Shown here one piece after another: positions 8,196 to 17,297 of a DNA stretch of 64,000 nt (its first letter is position 1; the number at the start of each line of letters is the position of its first letter). The DNA lies in contig CAAGGF010000018.1 in NCBI GenBank assembly GCA_900769325.1, positions 124,001 through 188,000 on the forward strand, given 5' to 3'. The position numbers and the translations under genes are program-made. The notes beneath the pieces are model-generated. The model worked only from the letters and a program-made list of their open reading frames with translations, was not told the origin of the DNA and ran no database searches. The DNA comes from Spirochaetia bacterium. GTDB lineage: Bacteria > Spirochaetota > Spirochaetia > Treponematales > Treponemataceae.

Positions 8196-9704
8196 ATGGC
8201 TTATTTTTTCGATGAACCTTCTCATACTTTTGATGAATATCTTTTAGTTCCGGGCTATACAGGACCAGACTGTATCCCTACAAATGTAAATTTAAAGACA
8301 CCGATTGTCCGATACAACAAAAAGGCCGGTGAAAAATGTCCTTTAACGATGAACATTCCGATGGTTTCTGCTGTAATGCAGTCAGTTTCAAACGATACGC
8401 TTGCAGTTGCCCTCGCAAAAGAAGGCGGAATTTCATTTATTTTCGGTTCACAAACAATAGAAAATCAAGCTGCAATGATTGCAAAAGTTAAAGCGTATAA
8501 AGCCGGTTTTGTAACTTCAGATACAAACATAAGACCAGAACAGACTTTAACAGAACTCGTTGCAAAAATAAACCAAACAGGACATTCAACAGTTGCCGTT
8601 ACAGAAAACGGAGAAGCAAACGGAAAACTTCTTGGAATCATCACCGAACGCGACTTCAGAATCGGGCACTGTGCACCGGATGCAAAAGTATCGGATTACA
8701 TGACAGGCTTAAAAGACCTTGTTATGGCAGATGCAGGAATCACTCTTGAACAGGCAAACGAAATCATCTGGAAAAATAAAATAAATCAGCTCCCGGTTGT
8801 AGACAAAGACGGAAACCTTCAGTATCTGGTATTCCGAAAAGACGCTGCAAGCCACGAAGAACATCCAAACGAACTTCTTGATTCTCAAAAAAGATACATC
8901 GTCGGAGCAGGAATCAACACACGCGATTACATGGAAAGAGTTCCAAAACTTATCGAAGCCGGAGTCGATGTAATGACACTCGATTCCTCAGAAGGTTTTA
9001 CAGAATGGCAGAGAAAGGCTTTAAAAGATATTCATGAAAAATGGCCGAATGCTAAAGTCGGAGCCGGAAATGTCGTAGATGCAGAAGGTTTCAGATTTCT
9101 TGCAGAAGCAGGTGCTGACTTTGTAAAAATCGGAATCGGCGGCGGTTCAATCTGCATTACACGCGAACAAAAAGGTATCGGACGCGGACAGGCAACAGCA
9201 ACAATTGAAGTTGCAAAAGCACGGGATGAATACTACAAAGAAACAGGAATTTATGTTCCAATCTGTTCAGACGGCGGAATCGTACACGATTATCACATCA
9301 CGCTAGCACTTGCAATGGGAGCAGATTTTGTAATGCTGGGCCGTTATTTTGCACGCTTTGACGAATCACCTACAAACAAACTTGTAGTAAACGGAAACTA
9401 TGTAAAAGAATACTGGGGCGAAGGTTCTAACAGGGCTCGAAACTGGCAGCGATACGATTTAGGTGGAGCAAAAAAGATGGCTTTTGAAGAAGGCGTAGAT
9501 TCTTATGTTCCGTACGCAGGAAGCCTTCACGACAATGTAAACCTTACCACAAGCAAAATAATTCACACAATGTGCAACTGCGGTGCCGTTTCAATCCCGG
9601 AATTACAGGAAAAAGCAAAAATCACTCTCGTTTCTCCTGCAAGTATCCGCGAAGGCGGTGCACACGATGTAGTCGTAAAACACACAACAATTAACGCAGA
9701 ATAA
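8196..9704 (+). CDS. guaB: IMP dehydrogenase (Tritrichomonas-like subtype)
   Basis: NAD-dependent oxidation of IMP to XMP, the committed step of GMP synthesis. It is 502 residues from ATG 8196, chosen for AGGAG seven bases upstream (in-frame ATG 8133 lacks one). The TIM barrel is interrupted by a CBS pair at about 110-230. The catalytic Cys is residue 320 in [20 protein letters not shown]. The flap region has [17 protein letters not shown] and [12 protein letters not shown]. From memory, these signatures and the length match the IMPDH of the protist Tritrichomonas foetus (503 residues, Cys319) much better than ordinary bacterial GuaB, whose loop reads GPGSICTTR. Six bases separate it from the next gene. 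Confidence 0.95.
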   Translation: MAYFFDEPSHTFDEYLLVPGYTGPDCIPTNVNLKTPIVRYNKKAGEKCPLTMNIPMVSAVMQSVSNDTLAVALAKEGGISFIFGSQTIENQAAMIAKVKAYKAGFVTSDTNIRPEQTLTELVAKINQTGHSTVAVTENGEANGKLLGIITERDFRIGHCAPDAKVSDYMTGLKDLVMADAGITLEQANEIIWKNKINQLPVVDKDGNLQYLVFRKDAASHEEHPNELLDSQKRYIVGAGINTRDYMERVPKLIEAGVDVMTLDSSEGFTEWQRKALKDIHEKWPNAKVGAGNVVDAEGFRFLAEAGADFVKIGIGGGSICITREQKGIGRGQATATIEVAKARDEYYKETGIYVPICSDGGIVHDYHITLALAMGADFVMLGRYFARFDESPTNKLVVNGNYVKEYWGEGSNRARNWQRYDLGGAKKMAFEEGVDSYVPYAGSLHDNVNLTTSKIIHTMCNCGAVSIPELQEKAKITLVSPASIREGGAHDVVVKHTTINAE

Positions 9705-9710
9705 CATCAA

Positions 9711-10691
9711 GTGAAAAAAGGAAAAGGTTTCTTTCCGTCTGAAATAATTTTTTCGGTCACGGAAAATTGCAATCTAAAATGCAGTCACTGTTATGTTTCA
9801 AGGAAGAACAACACTCTTGATTATGAAAAATGCTTAAAATTCCTTGAAACATGCACTCCTCAAATCGAAAAAATCGGGTTTACTGGCGGAGAACCTTTTT
9901 TAAATCTTGACTTCATCTTAAAAATCACAGAATTTGCCGTAAAAAAAGATTTCCTTTTCGACAGAATCATGACAAACGGCATCTGGTGGAATGACGAAAG
10001 CGAATTATTAAAAAAACTTTCTCTCCTTTACGAATCAGGCTACGACGGAAAAATCTGTCTCAGTTACGACAGTTTCCACAATCAAAATCTCCAAAAAACC
10101 GTTCAATTTATAAAAACTGTTTTAAAAATCTTCGGAAAAACATCTCTTGAAATTCAAAGCGTAGTAAAATTTTCAGAAAAAAATAAAAAAATTAAAAAAA
10201 CTTCTCTTTTTCCGCTTTTACAGGAGCTTTCAGAGCTTCTTTCATGCACGCAAAAAATTATTTTTCAAAAAAAATCAACTGCACTTTTAAAAATCGTAAA
10301 AGAAAATATTTTGGAAAACGACTATTTTGAAATTCCTGTCTTTATTTTTCCACAGTCGCTTGAAAGCAAAAATCCAGAATCTTTTAAATCGCGAAAATGG
10401 TTTAAAGAGGATTTTTGCGAAGGTCCTGGAAACATTCTTTATGTTCATTCAGACGGAAGCATTGCACCCTGCTGCGGATTTTCAAACGAGAATTCAAAAC
10501 TTTTTATCGGTACAATAAACGATTCTTTTTCAAAAATTCTTGAAAATGCAAAAGAAAATAAAATGATTTCGCTGTGTTTCACGGACGGTCTTTCTTCAAA
10601 AATAAAAAAAATCGGCACAATAAAAGGAAAAACTGACGATATCTGTACATTCTGCGACTTTATCTGCAACTCAAATAAATTTTTGGAGTAA
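9711..10691 (+). CDS. Radical-SAM protein with SPASM-like C-terminus, function unknown
   Basis: 326 residues, GTG start, no clear ribosome binding site, six bases after guaB. The radical-SAM motif CNLKCSHC (CxxxCxxC) is at residues about 19-26, followed by FTGGEPFLN. The C-terminal 90 residues hold more Cys: a Cys in DFCEGPGN, a CC pair in IAPCCGF, and CTFCDFIC near the end. This resembles SPASM/twitch auxiliary cluster domains, so a second iron-sulphur cluster is likely. Such enzymes often modify peptides or proteins, but I saw no precursor peptide beside it. It may serve a remote substrate. The product is not assignable from sequence alone. Confidence 0.85.
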   Translation: MKKGKGFFPSEIIFSVTENCNLKCSHCYVSRKNNTLDYEKCLKFLETCTPQIEKIGFTGGEPFLNLDFILKITEFAVKKDFLFDRIMTNGIWWNDESELLKKLSLLYESGYDGKICLSYDSFHNQNLQKTVQFIKTVLKIFGKTSLEIQSVVKFSEKNKKIKKTSLFPLLQELSELLSCTQKIIFQKKSTALLKIVKENILENDYFEIPVFIFPQSLESKNPESFKSRKWFKEDFCEGPGNILYVHSDGSIAPCCGFSNENSKLFIGTINDSFSKILENAKENKMISLCFTDGLSSKIKKIGTIKGKTDDICTFCDFICNSNKFLE

Positions 10692-10694
10692 ATT

Positions 10695-12884
10695 ATGAGC
10701 AAGAAAAAACTTTTTCTGATTTTATTTTATGTTACGCTTTCACTTTCTGCATTTTCTTTGACAAAAATCAAATTTGAAAACGGTGTAAAACTTTCTTTTG
10801 AAGCAATGGACGATTTATCCGTTCGTTTTGAAGCAACCGGGAAAAATCCTTCTTCACCAATGAAAGATTTTGAATTAAAACGCACAAAAGCAAAAACTGA
10901 TTTTATAAAAACCGAAGATAACCTTTATGTCTGGGAAAAATATTCAGTTCAAATTATAGAAAACGGCTACCGCCTTAATTACGATGGAAAAGAGATTTAT
11001 ACTTCAGTTTTTTCAGAAGAAAAAAATCTTCTAAAAGAATTAAGAACATGGAATAAAGCAGAAGATTTTTTTGGATTCGGTCAGGCAAGCAGAAAAACTT
11101 CGCTTAAAAATCAGTCTTTCACAATTTACAACGAATCAAAATATGGAGATCATGCCTACATTTTCATTCCTTTTTTTGTAACAGACGAAGCAACATCAGT
11201 TTATTACAACGCAGGCGGAAAAGACAGAATTTATTTTCAGGACGGAAACGACAGCCAGTTATACAGAAGCGCCTACAGAAGAATCGAATGTTTTGTACGC
11301 CAGGATGAAAGCATAAAAGAAAGCGTGAAAAAATTTTATTTTGAAAATAAAACTTCAGGTCTTCTTCCAAAATGGGCTTACGGCTACATTCAGTCTAAAT
11401 ACGGCTACAAGTCAAAAGAAGAAACTCTTGAAATTGCGGACACATTCATAAATAAAAAAATTCCCCTCGACGCAATCGTTTTAGATCACTATTGGTTTGA
11501 TAAAATGGGCGACATCTGGTGGACTTCAAACGAATTTTCAGAGCCAAAAGATTTTACAGAATCCCTCCACGAAAAAGGCGTAAAACTCATAACGATTACA
11601 GAACCGTTTTTCACACCTTCAAGCGAATGTTTTGAAGAATTAAAATCGAAAAATCTTTTGTGCCGCGACAATAAAGGAAAAATCGCATTGTGGAACGACT
11701 GGTGGACGCTGAAAAAAGACAGAAACGGCGGACTTTTCAACCCTCTTTCAAAAAATGCATCAGATTTTATGGGAAGAAAATATTCAAGAATGATTGATTC
11801 AGGCATTGACGGTTTCTGGACAGATTTAGGAGAACCTGAAAGAGCGCCTTCAACTGTAAAATACGGCAAATTCAGCGAAATTGATTTTCACAATTACTAC
11901 AACCTTTACTGGACAAAAGCACTGTACGAAGGCGTAAAAAAATTCTACCCGGAAAAAAGACTTTTCATTTTAAGCCGCTCGGCATTTACAGGAAGCGGAA
12001 AATATTCTGTAAGCGTATGGTCAGGAGACATTTCAGTTTCATGGAAATCGCTTTTAAATCAGATTTCATTCGGAATAAACACATCTATGTCTTCCCTTCC
12101 ATATTGGGGTTGCGATACAGGCGGATTTTTCCCGGAAGAAACTGAAAGCGAACTTTTTGTGCGATGGCATCAGTTTTCATGTTTTACGCCAGTTTACCGA
12201 GCTCACGGAACAGGAAAAAGAGAACCGTGGATTTTTACTCAAACCGAAGAACGACTTATTTCTGAATCTATAAATTTAAGGAAAAAACTTCTTCCATATA
12301 TTTATTCTTCAGCGTACCTTACAATGCAGGGCGAACCTATGATGAAAGGAATGTTTTTGGAAACTTCAGACTGCCCGAAAGAATTTTACGATTATCAGTA
12401 TATGTTCGGGCCTTCTCTTCTTATTTCTCCTGTTGTTTCCCCTCTTTCATCGCAAAACGAAAAATCAGTTTACCTTCCAGACGGAATCTGGTTTGATTTT
12501 TATAATTACAAGAAGTTTGAAGGAAATCAAGAAATAAATGTAAAACTTTCAATGGAAAATATTCCTGTTTTTGTAAAAGCCGCTTCAATAATTCCGCTAA
12601 AGGAAGAAGAAATGATAAATCTCCTTGTTTTCCCTGAAAATTCAACTGAAAATACTTTTACTCTATACGATGACGACGGCGAAACTGAACTTTACAAGAA
12701 CGGAAAATGCGGAAAAGTTATTTTTTCCTTAAAAGATTTTTACCTTAAAGCGGAAATTTCAGGAGACAAATCGTTCATACAAGAAAAATATAAAATTTCA
12801 GTTCCGGGAAAAAACGGTCTTCTTAAATCAAAAACAGTCTCTCTTTCAGAAATTCAAAACGGAATTAACTTAAACGAATTTTAA
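10695..12884 (+). CDS. Exported GH31 glycosidase (alpha-glucosidase/alpha-xylosidase type)
   Basis: 729 residues with a signal peptide (KKKLFLILFYVTLSLSAFS), so it acts outside the cytoplasm, probably in the periplasm. N-terminal beta domain, then the GH31 barrel. The nucleophile is Asp377 in FWTDLGEP and the acid/base Asp445 in VWSGD. Other family motifs are LDHYWF, SRSAFTGSGKY and YWGCDTGGF. The C-terminal beta domains include TLYDDDGET. The substrate (alpha-glucan, isomaltose or xyloglucan oligosaccharide) cannot be fixed from motifs. TTGGAG sits just before the ATG, overlapping the end of the radical-SAM gene, so guaB, the radical SAM and this gene form one transcript. Confidence 0.93.
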   Translation: MSKKKLFLILFYVTLSLSAFSLTKIKFENGVKLSFEAMDDLSVRFEATGKNPSSPMKDFELKRTKAKTDFIKTEDNLYVWEKYSVQIIENGYRLNYDGKEIYTSVFSEEKNLLKELRTWNKAEDFFGFGQASRKTSLKNQSFTIYNESKYGDHAYIFIPFFVTDEATSVYYNAGGKDRIYFQDGNDSQLYRSAYRRIECFVRQDESIKESVKKFYFENKTSGLLPKWAYGYIQSKYGYKSKEETLEIADTFINKKIPLDAIVLDHYWFDKMGDIWWTSNEFSEPKDFTESLHEKGVKLITITEPFFTPSSECFEELKSKNLLCRDNKGKIALWNDWWTLKKDRNGGLFNPLSKNASDFMGRKYSRMIDSGIDGFWTDLGEPERAPSTVKYGKFSEIDFHNYYNLYWTKALYEGVKKFYPEKRLFILSRSAFTGSGKYSVSVWSGDISVSWKSLLNQISFGINTSMSSLPYWGCDTGGFFPEETESELFVRWHQFSCFTPVYRAHGTGKREPWIFTQTEERLISESINLRKKLLPYIYSSAYLTMQGEPMMKGMFLETSDCPKEFYDYQYMFGPSLLISPVVSPLSSQNEKSVYLPDGIWFDFYNYKKFEGNQEINVKLSMENIPVFVKAASIIPLKEEEMINLLVFPENSTENTFTLYDDDGETELYKNGKCGKVIFSLKDFYLKAEISGDKSFIQEKYKISVPGKNGLLKSKTVSLSEIQNGINLNEF

Positions 12885-12889
12885 TCTGA

Positions 12890-12916
12890 TTGAAAGAAGA
12901 TTAATAATGCTATAAA
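12890..12916 (+). promoter_or_regulatory. Possible promoter of argD
   Basis: TTGAAA (12890-12895) and TATAAA (12911-12916) with a short 15-base spacer, in the 65-base gap before argD. The spacing is poor, so this is tentative. Confidence 0.3.
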
Positions 12917-12949
12917 GTATAGAGAATTCAATCTTACAAGGAAATTCTT

Positions 12950-14116
12950 ATGGAAAAATTAATTGTAAACAACTACGGAAGTTTTGACATCACATTTACA
13001 AAAGGAAAAAATGCAACCCTTTGGGATTCAAAAAATAAAAAATACATAGATTTTATCGCAGGAATCGGCGTAAACTCTTTAGGACACAATAACAAAGTAC
13101 TCGTAAAGGCAATTTCAAAGCAGGCAAAAAAGCAGATTCACATTTCAAACTATTATTTAAGCGACACGGGGCTTTTATATTCAAAAAAACTTTTAAAAGA
13201 ATTAAACTTTGAACGCGGATATTTTGCAAATTCAGGGGCAGAAGCAAATGAAGCGGCAATAAAACTTGCAAGAAAATACGGAGAATTAAACGGCGGCTCA
13301 AAAAGAAAAACGATTGTAACTCTTGAATCATCATTTCACGGAAGAACTCTTGCAACACTTACTGCAACCGGTCAAAATAAATTTCACCCCGAATGTTTTG
13401 CCCCGTATCCAGAAGGTTTTAAAACAATTAAACCAAACGATTTTGAAAGCCTTGAAAACGCCTTCGACGACACATGTGCAGCGTTATTTATGGAATCAAT
13501 TCAGGGCGAAGGCGGCGTAAATTTAATCGACAAAGAATGGGCTCTTGCAGCATGTGAAAAAGCAAGAAAAGCCGGAGCAATCGTTATGATTGACGAAGTT
13601 CAGACTGGAATCGGTCGAACAGGCTCTTTTCTCTACAGCGAAAGTCTTGGACTAAATGCCGAAGTCGTAACTCTTGCAAAAGGAATCGCAGGAGGACTTC
13701 CAATGGGTGCCTGCATTTTCAGGGGAAAAGCAAAAGATGTTTTTAAAGCCGGAGACCATCAGTCAACATTTGCAGGAAATCCTTTAGTCTGTGCGGCAGC
13801 AGAAGTCGTTTTAGAAACTGTAAACAAAAAAGATTTCCTTCAAAGCGTAACAGAAAAAGGCGATTACATCAGAAATACCATTAAATCATGGAATTTCCCG
13901 TTTGTAAAAGATGTTCGCGGAAAAGGGCTTATGATTGGCACTCAAATTGACTCAACAATAAAACCTTTTGACATCGAAGTTAAATGCCTTGAAGAAGGAC
14001 TTTGTACTACAACAGCCGGAAGCGATGTCGTAAGATTTCTTCCGCCGCTTACAATTTCTAAAAAAGAAATCGATGAAGGACTTGAAATCTTTAAAAAAGT
14101 GCTGAAAACTTTCTGA
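12950..14116 (+). CDS. argD: Acetylornithine aminotransferase (class-III PLP aminotransferase)
   Basis: PLP-dependent transfer between N-acetylornithine and 2-oxoglutarate in arginine synthesis. It is 388 residues, the usual ArgD length. Signatures: YIDFIAGIGVNSLGH, FANSGAEANEAAIKLAR, SFHGRTL, IDEVQTGIGRTG, and the PLP Lys244 in LAKGIAGGLPMGA. AAGGAA precedes the ATG. No other arginine gene lies beside it, so a related function (succinylornithine or ornithine aminotransferase) is possible. Its end is two bases from the convergent M28 gene, with no visible terminator between them. Confidence 0.88.
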   Translation: MEKLIVNNYGSFDITFTKGKNATLWDSKNKKYIDFIAGIGVNSLGHNNKVLVKAISKQAKKQIHISNYYLSDTGLLYSKKLLKELNFERGYFANSGAEANEAAIKLARKYGELNGGSKRKTIVTLESSFHGRTLATLTATGQNKFHPECFAPYPEGFKTIKPNDFESLENAFDDTCAALFMESIQGEGGVNLIDKEWALAACEKARKAGAIVMIDEVQTGIGRTGSFLYSESLGLNAEVVTLAKGIAGGLPMGACIFRGKAKDVFKAGDHQSTFAGNPLVCAAAEVVLETVNKKDFLQSVTEKGDYIRNTIKSWNFPFVKDVRGKGLMIGTQIDSTIKPFDIEVKCLEEGLCTTTAGSDVVRFLPPLTISKKEIDEGLEIFKKVLKTF

Positions 14117-14118
14117 TT

Positions 14119-15000
14119 TTAAAGAAAAACAGCCTTGGAAAGCGAAAAAAGAATTCTCATCATCACGGAAAAACTTTCTAAGGTTAAGGAAGAAAAATCA
14201 TCGTTTTGCGTGTGAAATTTTTTCCATGTTTCGGGGATTAAATTTTTGAAAAAATCGCACTCATCTTTTGATAATTTTTTTCTGTTGTTTAAAACATAAT
14301 CTTCAAGAAGCGGATTTTTCATAAGATTATACATAAAAAGATTCGCCTCGTTTTCAGGAAGCATCGTTACAGCACAGGAAAAAAGTCCGTTTGCAAGAAA
14401 ACCCGCATTATCGCTATATGGAACAGGAAGAACAAGATACTTTGAATTTGCAGAATAAAGAAGTGATTTAGCACAGTTTTCGAGAGTTGAAAATTCCCTG
14501 TAAAATTTTTTTGAAATTCCGGGCGAAAAAGAACTTTTTGCAAGAACCGGAATATTTCCACGCCCCATGCAGTCAAAAACAAAAATAAAATCTTTCGTAA
14601 TTGAAAGTTTTTTAAAAAGAGATGCAAGGGCAAACGATCCCTGATTTTTAATGCTCCCTGAAAATTCTTCGCCGTCTGTAAAAATCAGTCTTATGTTGTG
14701 TGCGCCTTTTGTTTCGTTTAAAAATTTTGCAAATTCAATAAGCGTAAAAACTGCAAAACTGTTGTCATTTGCACCGGGACTTCCAGAGACGATATCGTAA
14801 TGAGCAATAACAGTTTTAATTCTGTATTCAGGATTATAGCAAGAAGAAGGGAATTTTACATAAATATGATTTTTGTTTTCAACCGGCATTACATAACATT
14901 CGATTCCGTTTTTTTTAAGTTCAGAGATAATAAAATCCTTCCGGTTTGTTCCTTGCAAAATAAAATTTTTAAAAGAGAGCTCATCAAAAAACATATTCAT
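14119..15000 (-). CDS. M28-family zinc aminopeptidase-like protein
   Basis: 293 residues, no signal peptide, so probably cytoplasmic. M28 metal-site motifs appear in order: AHYD, then GANDNSFAV, then a DGEE (catalytic Glu pair) near residue 110. A further Asp in FVFDCMG and NAG follow. The family removes N-terminal residues from peptides; specificity is unknown. Its start overlaps the end of pcrA by 17 bases, so it is probably co-translated. It is the last gene of the lolA-rodZ-rimO-pcrA run. Confidence 0.82.
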   Translation of the reverse strand: MNMFFDELSFKNFILQGTNRKDFIISELKKNGIECYVMPVENKNHIYVKFPSSCYNPEYRIKTVIAHYDIVSGSPGANDNSFAVFTLIEFAKFLNETKGAHNIRLIFTDGEEFSGSIKNQGSFALASLFKKLSITKDFIFVFDCMGRGNIPVLAKSSFSPGISKKFYREFSTLENCAKSLLYSANSKYLVLPVPYSDNAGFLANGLFSCAVTMLPENEANLFMYNLMKNPLLEDYVLNNRKKLSKDECDFFKNLIPETWKKFHTQNDDFSSLTLESFSVMMRILFSLSKAVFL

Positions 15001-17245
15001 CTTTTACAATCTGAAGCGATTTTGCCTGAAAAGCCGGCATGAAAGTTTTTACTCCGCCGTTTTGAAAGCGAACCCGAATCACATAATCATCCGAGGAAGA
15101 ATCAGTTTCGACAATCTGACCGTAACCGTAATCATCGTGAAAAATACAGACGCCTTTTTTCCATTTTTCTGCAAATTCCGAAAACCGTGAATCTTCTTTT
15201 AAAGAATCAGAAGAATTTTTATTTAAAAAGTACGAAGGAATCTCTCCGTTCAGCACAAAAAGATTTTTTTCATCCATAAGAAACGGGCTTACCATCATCT
15301 GCAAAGTTTTCCCGAAATAAGTCCTGAAATTGCACGAAGTAAGATAAAGTTCATCTTTTGCACGAGTTAAGGCAACATAAAAAAGCCTTCTTTCTTCTTC
15401 AAGCTCGTCTTCGATTTTATCCTGACGCGGAAAAATGCCTGATTCCATTCCAGTGATAACAACTTTATTAAACTCAAGGCCTTTTGTATTGTGCATCGTA
15501 ATCAGCGTAACGGCATCTTTTTTTTCATCATCGTTTTCAGAGACAGAACGGTCAAGTTCAATTGTATCAAGAAACTGAATCAAGCCCAAATTTGAACAAT
15601 CACATTTATTTGCCGAATTTGAAAATTCGTTTATGTTGTCAACTTTTCCAGAAGAATTTAAGGCATCTTTTTCAGTGTAATATTCCAAGAGCCCAGAATC
15701 GTTTGCAATTTTTAAAATTAAATATGAAAGCTGCTTTTCAAAATCATCAGTATTCTCAAGGTCAGGATTTTCTTCAGGCAACTCATCAAAAAAAGTTTTT
15801 AATTCTTCTGAAATTTTTAATTCTTTTTTAAACGAATCGTAAAGCTTTAAAAAAGTCCTGACACCCTCTTCTGCCTTTTTAGAAAAAGTTCCTGAAAGAC
15901 GTCTTAAAGTTTCGATTAAATTCATATTTGAAGAATTTTCTTCTGCATAAGATGAGGCAGCCGTTAAAATATTCAAAACAGTTTTTTCGCCGATTGCCCT
16001 TGCAGGTTTGTTTATAATTCTTTTAAAAGCGACTTCGTTTCCCGGATTTGACAAAAGTTCAAGCCATGAAATCAAATCTTTTACTTCTTCACGCTGAAAG
16101 AATTTTAGTGCACCAACGACAACATACGGAATTTTCTGCTGCATAAATTCTTTTTCAAATGAGAGAGACTGAGCATTTGTTCTGTATAAAATTGCCCAAT
16201 CACTGAATTTTGCATTTTCAGAAGAATAAACATCGTTTTTAATAAGATGCGCACAATACATCGCTTCAGCATTCTGGTCGTGCAAAAAAGTCAAACTCGG
16301 TTTTTCGCCTTCTGAGCGTTGAGAAATAAGAGTTTTCCCAAGACGATTTTTATTCTTGCTGATTATAGCATCCGCCGTCTTTAAAATTTTTGCAGTCGAA
16401 CGGTAATTTCTTTCAAGGCGGATTATCTGCGTATTTTTGTAAACATCAGGAAACTGAATTATATTTTTTACTTCTGCACCGCGGAATTTATAAATCGACT
16501 GGTCATCATCGCCGACGACACAGACATAGCATCCAGTTTCTTCAGGATTTCCAGAAAGCATTTTCAGAAGCTTAAACTGTGCAACATTTGAATCCTGATA
16601 TTCATCGACCATTATCACTTTAAAACGATAGTGCATCTGACGCTGAATTTCAGGGTTTTCTTCCATAATTTTTACAGGAAGCCTGATTAAATCCCCAAAA
16701 TCGACATTTCCGGTTGATTTCAGTTTTTTTTCGTATGCCTCGTACGCCTGATCAAGATAACCGGTTGAATCAAAAAACTTAAGGTCTTTATCACCTGGAG
16801 AAAGGCAGTAATCTTTTGCAAGCGAAATATCGTGCATTACATAATTTAAGTTTTTTTTAGGGAGCGACGGAAAAGCCGATTTTAAAATTTCAAGTGAATC
16901 ATCGTCATCGTAAACTGTAAAATTCGGTTCAAGTCCGGCATAAAAAGCGTATTTTCGTAAAAACCATGCACCAAAGGAATGAAAAGTCCTGATTTGACAG
17001 AAAGAAGAAGAACTTTCCAAAGCGATTGCCCTTTCCTTCATTTCTTTTGCCGCTTTTTTTGTAAAAGTTACAGCAAGAATGTTATAAGGCATTATGTTCT
17101 TTTGTTGAATCAAGTAGGCAATTTTTGTTATAATTACACGCGTTTTCCCAGAACCAGCCCCCGCAAGAATCAAAAGAGGAGAACCAGAATGTTCTACAGC
17201 AAGACGCTGTTCAGGATTTAAAACTTCAAGATAATCAAAATCCAT
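14984..17245 (-). CDS. pcrA: UvrD/PcrA-type superfamily-1 DNA helicase
   Basis: 3'-5' helicase in repair and in clearing proteins from DNA. It is 753 residues. Walker A GAGSGKT is at 29-35, motif II VDEYQDS near 225, motif III VVGDDDQSIYKFRGA, motif IV LERNYRS and motif VI VALTRAKDELYL. The C-terminal 50 residues (FHDDYGYGQIVE, RFQNGGVKTF) match the Tudor-like RNA-polymerase-binding tail of PcrA, which favours PcrA/UvrD over Rep. The start has GGTGG upstream. It sits 52 bases after rimO. Confidence 0.94.
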   Translation of the reverse strand: MDFDYLEVLNPEQRLAVEHSGSPLLILAGAGSGKTRVIITKIAYLIQQKNIMPYNILAVTFTKKAAKEMKERAIALESSSSFCQIRTFHSFGAWFLRKYAFYAGLEPNFTVYDDDDSLEILKSAFPSLPKKNLNYVMHDISLAKDYCLSPGDKDLKFFDSTGYLDQAYEAYEKKLKSTGNVDFGDLIRLPVKIMEENPEIQRQMHYRFKVIMVDEYQDSNVAQFKLLKMLSGNPEETGCYVCVVGDDDQSIYKFRGAEVKNIIQFPDVYKNTQIIRLERNYRSTAKILKTADAIISKNKNRLGKTLISQRSEGEKPSLTFLHDQNAEAMYCAHLIKNDVYSSENAKFSDWAILYRTNAQSLSFEKEFMQQKIPYVVVGALKFFQREEVKDLISWLELLSNPGNEVAFKRIINKPARAIGEKTVLNILTAASSYAEENSSNMNLIETLRRLSGTFSKKAEEGVRTFLKLYDSFKKELKISEELKTFFDELPEENPDLENTDDFEKQLSYLILKIANDSGLLEYYTEKDALNSSGKVDNINEFSNSANKCDCSNLGLIQFLDTIELDRSVSENDDEKKDAVTLITMHNTKGLEFNKVVITGMESGIFPRQDKIEDELEEERRLFYVALTRAKDELYLTSCNFRTYFGKTLQMMVSPFLMDEKNLFVLNGEIPSYFLNKNSSDSLKEDSRFSEFAEKWKKGVCIFHDDYGYGQIVETDSSSDDYVIRVRFQNGGVKTFMPAFQAKSLQIVKDEYVF

Positions 17246-17297
17246 TTACATACCACCGTCACATAAAAACTGATTCAAATCTTTTTAAGATGAAAAA

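Noticed and set aside
9600..10700. RiPP precursor peptide beside the radical-SAM gene
   Set aside because: Gaps on both sides are six and three bases; no room for a precursor gene and none antisense looks credible.
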